Below, in pieces: positions 1-6,773 of a stretch of 9,073 nt of DNA (position 1 is the first letter of the stretch; every line of letters begins with the position of its first letter). The notes beneath the pieces were generated by a model. It ran no database searches, was not told the origin of the DNA, and saw only the letters and a program-made list of their open reading frames with translations. The stretch covers positions 1 through 9,073 of the forward strand of contig QMUP01000023.1 in the NCBI GenBank assembly GCA_003660635.1, given 5' to 3'. Made by a program: the position numbers and the translations under genes. Origin of the DNA: Candidatus Wolframiiraptor sp. Its GTDB lineage: Archaea; Thermoproteota; Nitrososphaeria_A; Caldarchaeales; Wolframiiraptoraceae.

Positions 1-1706
1 ACGGTGAATTGATACGCAAGTTCACCTGTTACTGGCGCTACCCAGTATACATCCTTCCTAATCCAGTAGGTAACCTTAGTCTTTTCCAGTCCATCGTCTG
101 GATCAACCCATGTGCTAACGGCCCAGTCCTGCACTATCCATGCTTGGTCTCTGCCTAGGTCGTATGGGTTCATTGCCTGTCCACCTTCATAGATTCTGTC
201 AAGGATTCCGTAGTCGTAAACCCATGATGAGAACAATATATTGGCTGCTTCTGGAGGCTGGTTCCATCCAACTCTCAGCCTATTAGGCTCCGGAGCATCC
301 GCCGCTTTGTAAGCGTTCAGGAATGTGTAAGTGTTTTCTGGGCCATATCCCATCATGTTGCATACGCCTAATACCCAGCTTCTCCAAGCGAAGTAGCTCT
401 TAGAACACCAAAGCGGAATGTTCGGAACATACTTTTCATAGATTCCTTGAGCCTTTTGGGCGGCGACTATTGCTTCTTCCATTGATTCAGCATACCATAT
501 GTCTCTAAGCGCAACATCAAGGTTAGGATCTACAGCTGAAGGGCCTGGCCGAGGCCTTGGGCATGGCGGGTTGACATAGTTGTAGCCCCATGGCATCCAC
601 CACATTGAGTGGTACAGGAAGAACAGGGATGTTGGAAATCTTCCAAGTCTCCATCCGCCAGTATAAATGTGGTAGTCACGGTCTCCCATTACTGGCGGAT
701 AGCATCCACTTGCTGGCAATGCCCTAAAGTCTACTGGTATTCCCATCTTTCTCATGTTAGTTGCTAGGTGCTCACCCGCTTGAAGTCTTTGCAGGTGGTC
801 GCTTCTGGCATAGAATATTATTGGGTCTAGGTCTTCGCCTGCTTTTGGATGCGGAGTCTTATATTCTATCCAGAGGAAACTTTCGTCTTCTAGGGTAACT
901 CCATCAACAGTTATTGAGTTTGTATCCGAATCAAACGTGTAGGCCAGGTTTGTGTACCAGTGTTCACCCTCTATAAGACCCATCACACGGACAATCTCTG
1001 TTGCAGGCAGCATTAATGTCCAAGTGTATGGTGGACCAGTAACATCAGTTCCAACCTGCGGGTTGTCATGCACAATAACAGTCTCCGGATAAACTCTAAT
1101 GTATTGGGCAGACCCTGGGAAGTCAGGGTCATAGTCTGGGTTTTCGGTCGTTCCCTGTACGAAGCCGGCGGCGTCAAGTAGGGCTGCAGCTGCTTCCGGA
1201 TTGTATTCCCAGTCATAGTTTGGATATACACAGCTTGTATTGAGCCAGGAAGGAGCGTTGACAACGACTGGCATATCCATTCTTGTGGCGAATCCGCCAC
1301 ATATGTCGTTTACTATGTACCATTTGTCGGTTAATAGGGCTAGGGCTCTTCTGAAGTCAGGCTGGCTCGTAGGCGATATAACACCTGGATAGCTTGGAAT
1401 TGTCTCGTTATTATTAATGTCAAACTCAAACATTCCGTTTTCAGATACCGGCCCAAGCACTATATTTGGATCTGTTATAGCATCATAATATTGATCCGCC
1501 GTTAGGGGCCAGAGCATCATGTCTATGTCTCCAGCCTTTAATGCCGCATAACAGTCCTCGGGAGTTTCGTAGAACCTCATCAACAACTCCGGAGTTCTAG
1601 GACCCTTTCCTGGATGCGCCTTCACTTGATTTACCGTGAAAATGTTGGCCATGCCTACTATCAGCAAGAGAGCACACAAAGCTACTAGAAAGCTCTTAAG
1701 TTTCAT
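1..1706 (-). CDS. ABC transporter solute-binding protein, family 5 (SBP_bac_5), apparently circularly permuted; 3' end missing
   Basis: Extracytoplasmic binding protein that would deliver a solute to the divergent DppB/DppC permease. The frame is open from ATG at 1706 to the edge: 568 codons without a stop. Residues 1-30 are a signal peptide (basic start, hydrophobic core at 5-23, likely cut after VKA). Next come family-5 landmarks: LKAGDIDMM near 57-65, FRRALALLTDK near 118-128, YNPEAAAALLDAAG at 168-181, NIPLWCSKS near 429-437. The order is odd. Residues 477-568 (LRVGWNQPP, RIYEGG, QDWAV, WIRKDVYW) resemble the usual N-terminus of the fold, here placed after its usual C-terminus. A circular permutation or a following second domain would explain this. 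The start is supported by an SD six bases upstream. Bases look richer in G+C than in the permease genes. Family assignment is firm; substrate (peptide or oligosaccharide) is unknown. Confidence 0.93.
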   Translation of the reverse strand, partial: MKLKSFLVALCALLLIVGMANIFTVNQVKAHPGKGPRTPELLMRFYETPEDCYAALKAGDIDMMLWPLTADQYYDAITDPNIVLGPVSENGMFEFDINNNETIPSYPGVISPTSQPDFRRALALLTDKWYIVNDICGGFATRMDMPVVVNAPSWLNTSCVYPNYDWEYNPEAAAALLDAAGFVQGTTENPDYDPDFPGSAQYIRVYPETVIVHDNPQVGTDVTGPPYTWTLMLPATEIVRVMGLIEGEHWYTNLAYTFDSDTNSITVDGVTLEDESFLWIEYKTPHPKAGEDLDPIIFYARSDHLQRLQAGEHLATNMRKMGIPVDFRALPASGCYPPVMGDRDYHIYTGGWRLGRFPTSLFFLYHSMWWMPWGYNYVNPPCPRPRPGPSAVDPNLDVALRDIWYAESMEEAIVAAQKAQGIYEKYVPNIPLWCSKSYFAWRSWVLGVCNMMGYGPENTYTFLNAYKAADAPEPNRLRVGWNQPPEAANILFSSWVYDYGILDRIYEGGQAMNPYDLGRDQAWIVQDWAVSTWVDPDDGLEKTKVTYWIRKDVYWVAPVTGELAYQFT

Positions 1707-1712
1707 GTATTT

Positions 1713-1723
1713 CTCCCTCTCCC
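1713..1723 (-). promoter_or_regulatory. Ribosome binding site of the solute-binding protein gene
   Basis: Read on the minus strand this is GGGAGAGGGAG, ending six bases before the ATG at 1706. It fits pairing with the 16S 3' end and fixes the start just before the signal peptide. Confidence 0.7.
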
Positions 1724-1753
1724 AATTTACATTATTAATTGTGTAGGTTCACA

Positions 1754-1761
1754 ATTTAAAG
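1754..1761 (-). promoter_or_regulatory. Probable TATA box for the solute-binding protein gene
   Basis: The minus strand reads GAAAGCTTTAAATTGTG, a purine-rich BRE-like stretch followed by a TATA element. Its centre predicts transcription starting near 1730, giving a leader of about 24 bases that includes the SD. The core TTTAAA is palindromic, so it could also act rightward, although a better placed rightward box lies at 1812-1820. Confidence 0.6.
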
Positions 1762-1779
1762 CTTTCTGAAACATTTTTC

Positions 1780-1831
1780 TATGTTCCAAAGTCCATCAGA
1801 ATATGCTAAACCTTAAATAATGTATGTTCCA
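1780..1831. repeat. Nine-base direct repeat in the divergent promoter region
   Basis: TATGTTCCA occurs at 1780-1788 and again at 1823-1831, flanking the rightward TATA box at 1812-1820. A related inverted half-site, GAAACAT, lies at 1768-1774, so AACAT(6)ATGTT forms a small inverted repeat. The placement suits a regulator site controlling both the binding protein and the permeases. In a 113-base AT-rich spacer such short repeats can also arise by chance. Confidence 0.35.
1812..1820 (+). promoter_or_regulatory. Probable TATA box for the permease operon
   Basis: CTTAAATAA is preceded by AAAC. The same CTTAAATA core appears before the ATPase operon (4770-4778) and the 88-aa gene (7834-7842, minus). 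Its centre predicts transcription starting near 1842, just before the TTG start at 1853. An ATG at 1820-1822 overlaps this box, which argues against that ATG being the start. Confidence 0.6.
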
Positions 1832-1841
1832 TGTTGTTTTC

Positions 1842-1847
1842 GGGGAG
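1842..1847 (+). promoter_or_regulatory. Ribosome binding site that sets a TTG start for dppB
   Basis: GGGGAG lies five bases before TTG at 1853. The protein from that TTG begins MGLRKYIAQRI, the usual N-terminus of DppB-type permeases. Starting at ATG 1820 would add 11 unlikely residues and place the start inside the TATA box. Confidence 0.65.
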
Positions 1848-1852
1848 TTCAA

Positions 1853-2839
1853 TTGGGACTAAGAAAATACATTGCGCAAAGGATTATTTATATGATTATT
1901 TTGCTCTGGCTAGCACTTACAGTAAACTTTATAATTTTCAACTTAATGCCAGGCGACCCGGTCCTACAGTACATAGGAAAACTAGCAGGAAGAATAGATG
2001 AAGCAAGACTACAGGAGATACGCGCCCACTACGGACTTGACAAGCCATTACATGAACGATATCTATTATACATCCAGCACCTACTAACTTGGAACTTTGG
2101 GAGATCATACTACTCAGGGTCGGTTTCAAAAATTATGACAGAACGTTTGACAAGAACTTTGGAGCTTATGGGATTATCAACTGTTATAACGATAATTTTG
2201 GGAATCTTGCTCGGAGTTGTCGCGGCTTATAAACGCGGGAAAGCCACCGACACAGTACTTGTTGTAGGTTCACTAATTACTTATTCGGTTCCGATATTTT
2301 GGTTGGGCTGGCTTATAAAGTACTTCTTCGCTTACACCCTCCACTGGTTCCCAGCAGGACACATATACCCGGACTCATGGGTAGGAAATTGGCCAAAAGA
2401 TATATTTACCTATATCGCAGGAAGACTCTACCACTTAGCGCTTCCAACACTCACTTTAGTTCTATTCTCAGTTGGAGGATGGATACTTTTAACAAGAGCA
2501 TGTATCCTAGAAAATATAACCGAAGATTACGTGATTACCGCTAGGGCAAAGGGTGCAAAGGAAAGAACTGTGCTCCTGAAGCACGTACTAAAAAATGCAT
2601 CACTCCCCATAATCACCAGTGTAGCTCTATCGTTTGCATTTATGATAGGAGGAGCAATAATCACCGAAACACTCTTCAGCTATGAAGGAATGGGACTACT
2701 CACTTGGAATGCAATTCAACAAAGGGACATACCAGTACTTTCAGCCGTATTTTATGTATCCACACTAGCAGTTATAATAGCAAATTTTGTAGCAGACTTA
2801 CTTTATGGAGTAATTGATCCAAGAATAAAATATGGGTGA
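1853..2839 (+). CDS. dppB: ABC transporter permease, DppB/OppB family
   Basis: One of two membrane subunits of the family-5 importer; it forms half of the channel with the DppC-like protein. From the TTG start it is 328 residues, a normal length. The N-terminal helix (about residues 7-31) is followed by the family motif PGDP at 33-36 and an outer loop. More helices follow, then the cytoplasmic EAA-type coupling loop around 230 (TARAKGAKERTVLLKHVLKN), which docks on the ATPases. After this come ITETLFSYEGMG and the C-terminal DPRIKYG. The gene starts 13 bases or so downstream of a probable transcription start. It ends five bases before the next permease ATG, and its own end (GGGTGA) serves as that gene's SD, so the two are translationally linked. 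The family is certain; the substrate is not. Confidence 0.93.
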   Translation: MGLRKYIAQRIIYMIILLWLALTVNFIIFNLMPGDPVLQYIGKLAGRIDEARLQEIRAHYGLDKPLHERYLLYIQHLLTWNFGRSYYSGSVSKIMTERLTRTLELMGLSTVITIILGILLGVVAAYKRGKATDTVLVVGSLITYSVPIFWLGWLIKYFFAYTLHWFPAGHIYPDSWVGNWPKDIFTYIAGRLYHLALPTLTLVLFSVGGWILLTRACILENITEDYVITARAKGAKERTVLLKHVLKNASLPIITSVALSFAFMIGGAIITETLFSYEGMGLLTWNAIQQRDIPVLSAVFYVSTLAVIIANFVADLLYGVIDPRIKYG

Positions 2840-2844
2840 AATAA

Positions 2845-4311
2845 ATGGCTCTCAGAAAGGAAAGACTTAAATTTACATTAAAAAGATTCAGAGGATTCTG
2901 GAACGAATATAAAAGAAGTAAGCGAGGAATACTCGGACTAATAATACTCATATTTTACGTAATTATTGCTCTTTCAGCTCCTCTACTCACGCCACTGGAA
3001 CCCTATGCACCAAAACTTAAAGGTTACTATCCGGCAGGAACTAATCCACAAATAGCAGCAAGACTAGCCAAGCCAATTTGGTATAAATATCTACCAGGAG
3101 GACGAAACCTACCAGAAAACGTTTTTCCCATAAAAAACCATGAGATGCCAAACGTCACAATGATAGAGGAGGAGTGGAATTGGACAGGTTCAAATTGCAA
3201 CATAGTAGCGAGTCCGAATAAAGGAGATAGACATGACGGATGCATTGAAATAAACTTTACTAGTTCAGGCAGTGCAAAAATATGGCACCAATTTAGTTAT
3301 CCCTATCCTAAGAGACCTCAAAAACTTCTAGTTCATATTTCGATCTTTACTAGTAACAAAAGCATTACGAGTGTAGAAATAAGCCTAGCCAACTCAACAA
3401 GTAAAGAGAAGACCTATACACATATCATTCCAAGCATAACATTAGCAGACTATAATTGGACTGCAAAGTACGTAAGCGAAGACTCTCCAAGAACACTTAA
3501 CAACGCATTTCCAGGAAAAGGCGATTATCTATTTCAGATAACGGTAACTTCAAAAGGAAAGGCTACCGTTCGGTTAGATAACATTGACTTACTTATTTAT
3601 GGAGAGATCTTCGGATTGTTAGGAACAGACGGAAACCAAGGGCGCCCAAGGGATATCTTTACAACACTGATATATGGTACAAGAATTTCCCTAATTGTTG
3701 GATTACTCTCAGCTACTATTTCAACATTCTTAGGACTTTTCTTAGGATTAGTCGCAGGCTATATTGGAGGAGTCGTAGATGAACTCATTATGCGCTTCGC
3801 GGACTTTCTTCTCGTTTTGCCAACGCTACCTCTACTAATCGTCCTAATAGTAACAACTTCAGCTTCAATCTGGAATCTTATAATCCTACTTTCGTTTATG
3901 GGATGGATGAGCTTCGCAAGACAAGTTAGATCCATGGTTCTAAGCCTAAGGGAAAGATCATTCATTGAAGCAGCAAAGGCAGTTGGCGCGAGCACTTCGC
4001 ACATAATCTTTCGCCATATAGTTCCAAATGTTTTCGCGCTTGTCTATATAACCCTAGCTACAAGCGTCCCAGGAGCAATAATTACTGAAGCTTCAATAAG
4101 CTGGCTAGGTTTATTTGATCCAACAATAGTATCATGGGGAAGAATGCTTTATGAATTTACAAATTCAGGAGTTATCATCAAACCAATAACCGAATATTGG
4201 TTCTGGGTAATTCCTCCAGGGATAGCCATCATGACTCTCGCCATGGCATTCATACTTATAGGTTACGCCTTAGACGAAATACTTAACCCGCGATTAAGAC
4301 AAAGATATTAA
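2845..4311 (+). CDS. dppC: ABC transporter permease, DppC/OppC family, with a large extracytoplasmic inserted domain
   Basis: Second channel subunit of the importer. At 488 residues it is about 190 longer than usual for DppC. Helix 1 is at 28-49. The normal family sequence resumes at GTDGNQGRPRDIFTTLIYG (from 260), with further helices, the EAA coupling loop EAAKAVGAS at 375-383 and the usual DEILNPRLRQRY end. The extra sequence, about 55-252, lies between helix 1 and helix 2, which faces outside the cell. It begins with a PIWYKYLPGG stretch and continues as a beta-rich region ending VRLDNIDLLIYGE, like the last strands of jelly-roll (carbohydrate-binding-like) domains. Six N-glycosylation sequons fall at N103, N112, N137, N171, N183 and N204. 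The jelly-roll reading is an inference. SD GGTGA overlaps the dppB stop. A pyrimidine-rich stretch (4312-4326) follows and may end transcription. Confidence 0.92.
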   Translation: MALRKERLKFTLKRFRGFWNEYKRSKRGILGLIILIFYVIIALSAPLLTPLEPYAPKLKGYYPAGTNPQIAARLAKPIWYKYLPGGRNLPENVFPIKNHEMPNVTMIEEEWNWTGSNCNIVASPNKGDRHDGCIEINFTSSGSAKIWHQFSYPYPKRPQKLLVHISIFTSNKSITSVEISLANSTSKEKTYTHIIPSITLADYNWTAKYVSEDSPRTLNNAFPGKGDYLFQITVTSKGKATVRLDNIDLLIYGEIFGLLGTDGNQGRPRDIFTTLIYGTRISLIVGLLSATISTFLGLFLGLVAGYIGGVVDELIMRFADFLLVLPTLPLLIVLIVTTSASIWNLIILLSFMGWMSFARQVRSMVLSLRERSFIEAAKAVGASTSHIIFRHIVPNVFALVYITLATSVPGAIITEASISWLGLFDPTIVSWGRMLYEFTNSGVIIKPITEYWFWVIPPGIAIMTLAMAFILIGYALDEILNPRLRQRY

Positions 4312-4326
4312 CCTCCCACTCTTTTC

Positions 4327-4707
4327 TTAACACTTTTGAGAATATATAAAACTGGAAATTAGAAGCCAAAACTCCCTTTCTAAAGATTCAATCTCCTCTT
4401 CAGAACGTATACCAAGTCGAGCAAATATTCCGCCGCCAAAATAATGAGTTAACCAGCCCAGCAGAGTTAGTGAATGAGATTTCTTGCCTGCTTCAAATGT
4501 AACCTCTAATTCATCTGCCGATATCCGTTTAAGAGTTACATATATTGGTTCAATAATATTGTGCACTCCTTGCCTAGGCACTGCAGCATAGTGGACACTA
4601 CCTTCCTTAACTTCACTTTTCACAGTAAAAGCCCTACTTTCAAAGAATTTATTTATTAAATCTCCGAGAGCTTTTATTTCGATTCGGGATTTAAACACCC
4701 TTTTCAT
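4327..4707 (-). CDS. Hypothetical 126-aa protein between permease and ATPase genes
   Basis: I do not recognise this protein. It is 126 residues from an ATG, with no signal peptide or clear membrane segment, so it is probably cytoplasmic. The pattern suggests a small alpha/beta fold: a helix near 12-26, several beta strands between 27 and 80 (for example EPIYVTLKRIS and ELEVTFEAG), a loop with HYFGGG, and an acidic amphipathic helix at 101-124 rich in Glu and aromatic residues. It is convergent with dppC (15 bases apart) and divergent from dppD, so it is not in the transporter operon. No clear SD precedes the ATG, so it may be translated leaderless. Coding potential is supported by length, composition and its neat fit between neighbours; function is unknown. 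Confidence 0.72.
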   Translation of the reverse strand: MKRVFKSRIEIKALGDLINKFFESRAFTVKSEVKEGSVHYAAVPRQGVHNIIEPIYVTLKRISADELEVTFEAGKKSHSLTLLGWLTHYFGGGIFARLGIRSEEEIESLEREFWLLISSFIYSQKC

Positions 4708-4722
4708 AATTGTTAGCTTACG

Positions 4723-4732
4723 TATAATAAAT
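4723..4732 (-). promoter_or_regulatory. Possible TATA box for the 126-aa gene
   Basis: The minus strand reads ATTTATTATA, centred about 21 bases before the ATG at 4707. That would put the transcript start at or very near the start codon, as in leaderless archaeal genes. The surroundings are AT-rich, so the assignment is weak. Confidence 0.35.
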
Positions 4733-4769
4733 TATTAATCTTCCGTAATTGGAGTTAGAGGCGCCAAAA

Positions 4770-4778
4770 CTTAAATAT
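4770..4778 (+). promoter_or_regulatory. Probable BRE/TATA promoter of the ATPase operon, with SD
   Basis: CTTAAATAT preceded by GCCAAAA is a good archaeal BRE/TATA pair. It predicts a start near 4800. AGGTG at 4799-4803 lies five bases before the ATG at 4809 and would be the SD on a very short leader. The two ATPase genes therefore need not be read from the permease promoter. Confidence 0.65.
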
Positions 4779-4808
4779 CATACAATCTGAAGCTAGATAG
4801 GTGCACAT

Positions 4809-5771
4809 ATGCCACTGTTGGATGTTAGAAATCTTACCACATATTATATGACACGTAGAGGGCCAGTGAGGGCTGTAGAAGATGTATCATTTGCGGTTGA
4901 AAAAGCACAAGCAATGGGACTTGCGGGAGAATCAGGATGCGGAAAAACGACGATAGCTCTTTCACTTCTTAGAATATTGCCGCCGGAGGGGAAGATAGTA
5001 AGGGGGCAAATACTTTTTGAAGGAAAGGACATAGTGAAGATGAGCGAAAAAGAATTAAGAGAACATATTAGATGGAAAGGAATAGCGCTCATTTTTCAAG
5101 GAGCAATGAATGCTTTAAATCCAGTTTACAAAATTAAGGAACAAATAGTAGAAGCAATAAAAATTCATGAACCTAATGTCACAAAAAGAGAAGCAGAAGA
5201 AAGGGCAAAGAAACTATTCGAGTTGGTTGGGCTGGATCCGTCAAGAGTAGATAATTATCCTCACGAGTTTAGTGGGGGAATGAAACAACGAGCATGCATC
5301 GCCATGGCCTTGGCGTGTAATCCTAAGCTCTTAATTGCAGATGAGCCAGGAACCGCGCTTGACGTAGTTGTTCAGGCCCAAATCTTAAAGCTTCTAAGGG
5401 AACTTAAGGAGAAACTTTCAATCTCATTGATTGTAATTTCTCATGATTTATCGCTCATTACCGAAACATGTGATACTATAGCTATAATGTATGCAGGAAA
5501 AATAGTAGAGTTCGCAGACATAGTAGAAATGTTTAAGAAGCCGCTTCATCCCTATGCTCAAGCATTAATCGAGTCCTTTCCAAGTATTTCATCGAAAAAA
5601 TATAAGTTTGTGTCGATACCTGGTGCTCCACCTAACCTTCTTAATCCTCCTTCAGGCTGTAGATTTCATGAAAGATGCAAATATGCAATGGACATTTGCA
5701 AAAAGAAGGAGCCGGAATTTAAAGAAGTTTCAAAGGGCCACTTTGTTGCATGCCACTTAGTTGGAGGTTAA
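4809..5771 (+). CDS. dppD: ABC transporter ATP-binding protein, DppD/OppD family
   Basis: One of two ATPases energising the importer from the cytoplasmic face. It is 320 residues, a normal length. Visible parts: Walker A GESGCGKTT at 40-48, Q-loop in LIFQGAMNALNP, signature FSGGMKQR around S155, Walker B LLIADEP ending at P180, and switch histidine H212 in ISHD. After Walker B it reads EPGTALD where EPTTALD is commoner, a mild substitution outside the catalytic Asp/Glu. The C-terminal oligopeptide-transporter extension (PPSGCRFHERC) has four cysteines, C284, C290, C297 and C315. They match the pattern linked to an iron-sulfur cluster in characterised mycobacterial OppD. It is read with dppF, three bases downstream. 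The start is supported by SD AGGTG. Confidence 0.94.
   Translation: MPLLDVRNLTTYYMTRRGPVRAVEDVSFAVEKAQAMGLAGESGCGKTTIALSLLRILPPEGKIVRGQILFEGKDIVKMSEKELREHIRWKGIALIFQGAMNALNPVYKIKEQIVEAIKIHEPNVTKREAEERAKKLFELVGLDPSRVDNYPHEFSGGMKQRACIAMALACNPKLLIADEPGTALDVVVQAQILKLLRELKEKLSISLIVISHDLSLITETCDTIAIMYAGKIVEFADIVEMFKKPLHPYAQALIESFPSISSKKYKFVSIPGAPPNLLNPPSGCRFHERCKYAMDICKKKEPEFKEVSKGHFVACHLVGG
5763..5768 (+). promoter_or_regulatory. Strong ribosome binding site of dppF inside the end of dppD
   Basis: GGAGGT overlaps the last codons of dppD and lies six bases before the ATG at 5775. It confirms the dppF start and links translation of the two ATPases. Confidence 0.75.
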
Positions 5772-5774
5772 ATA

Positions 5775-6773
5775 ATGAGTGAAACATTACTCAAAGTTGA
5801 AAATCTAAAGAAATGGTTTCCGCTAAAACTAGGTTTTTTCCGAAGTTTGGTTAGTAAAAAGTTGCTTTACGTAAGGGCAGTCGACGGGATAAGCTTCGAC
5901 ATAAAAAACGAAGAGATTTTTGGGCTCGCTGGTGAGAGCGGAAGTGGAAAAACAACCACTGGCCGTTGCATTCTTAGATTAATAGAACCAACAGATGGAA
6001 GGATAATTTTTGAAGGAAGAGATATAACGAAATTAACTCCAGATGAAATGAAAAGTTTTCGAAGACGTATGCAAATTATATTTCAAGATCCATATGAATC
6101 TTTGAATCCTAGAATGACAGTAGAGGATATTGTCGCTGAGCCTCTCAGAATTCTTAGAATAGCTAATAGCGAAGATGAAATTATTGCAAAAGTCAAGGAA
6201 ATACTTACCAAAGTGGGATTAACTCCACCCGAAGAGTTTATGTTCAGATATCCTCACGAACTCAGTGGAGGACAAAGACAAAGAGTAGCTATTGCCAGAG
6301 CTTTCGTTATCAATCCAAAATTCGTTGTAGCAGACGAACCTGTTTCAATGCTTGACGTATCGATAAGGGCAGAGATATTGAAGTTAATGTTATCTCTTAC
6401 CAAAGAGTATAGGTCCTCATTTCTATATATCACCCATGATCTTGCATTAGCTAAGCATCTCTGCAATCGTATAGCAATAATGTATTTAGGTAAAATCATG
6501 GAAATGGGCACGACTGAGCAAGTGATTGATAACCCCCTACATCCTTACACAAAGGCATTAATAGCGGCTGTTCCAATCCCAGATCCGACAGCAAGAAGAT
6601 CGGAAGTTGTTATTAAGGGAGAGATACCAAGCCCTGTTAATCCACCTTCAGGATGCAGATTTCACACAAGATGTCCATCAGTGATAGGGGAGATATGTCG
6701 GAAGGAGGAGCCGGAATTAATTGAAATTGAAAAAGGACATTTCGTTGCTTGTCACATCTACTCTAAGAAATAA
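5775..6773 (+). CDS. dppF: ABC transporter ATP-binding protein, DppF/OppF family
   Basis: Second ATPase of the importer, pairing with DppD to form the nucleotide-binding dimer. It is 332 residues, a normal length. It has the longer DppF-type N-terminus before Walker A GESGSGKTT (53-61), then FQDPYESLNPR as Q-loop region. These are followed by signature LSGGQRQR at 163-170, Walker B VVADEP with E188, and H221 in ITHD. Cysteines C294, C300, C308 and C326 in the C-terminal extension repeat the DppD pattern. The 3' end overlaps the oppositely oriented 255-aa gene by 57 bases, yet its C-terminus (GHFVACHIYSKK) is normal, so there is no truncation or frameshift here. Confidence 0.94.
   Translation: MSETLLKVENLKKWFPLKLGFFRSLVSKKLLYVRAVDGISFDIKNEEIFGLAGESGSGKTTTGRCILRLIEPTDGRIIFEGRDITKLTPDEMKSFRRRMQIIFQDPYESLNPRMTVEDIVAEPLRILRIANSEDEIIAKVKEILTKVGLTPPEEFMFRYPHELSGGQRQRVAIARAFVINPKFVVADEPVSMLDVSIRAEILKLMLSLTKEYRSSFLYITHDLALAKHLCNRIAIMYLGKIMEMGTTEQVIDNPLHPYTKALIAAVPIPDPTARRSEVVIKGEIPSPVNPPSGCRFHTRCPSVIGEICRKEEPELIEIEKGHFVACHIYSKK

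Noticed and set aside
1013..1300. A 95-codon open frame on the minus strand
   Set aside because: It lies wholly within the solute-binding protein gene in another frame and its translation has no family features or good start context.
1820..1852. Upstream ATG extending DppB by 11 residues
   Set aside because: The ATG overlaps the TATA box, and a well placed GGGGAG serves TTG 1853, whose product starts like other DppB proteins.
3759..4004. Open frame antisense to dppC (minus strand)
   Set aside because: Mirror frame of the conserved transmembrane and EAA region of dppC; low-complexity Ser/Arg/Ile composition.
4844..5092. Open frame antisense to dppD
   Set aside because: It is opposite the Walker A region of a clear ATPase gene and has no independent support.
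6254..6511. Open frame antisense to dppF
   Set aside because: It is opposite the signature and Walker B region; a shadow of conserved coding.
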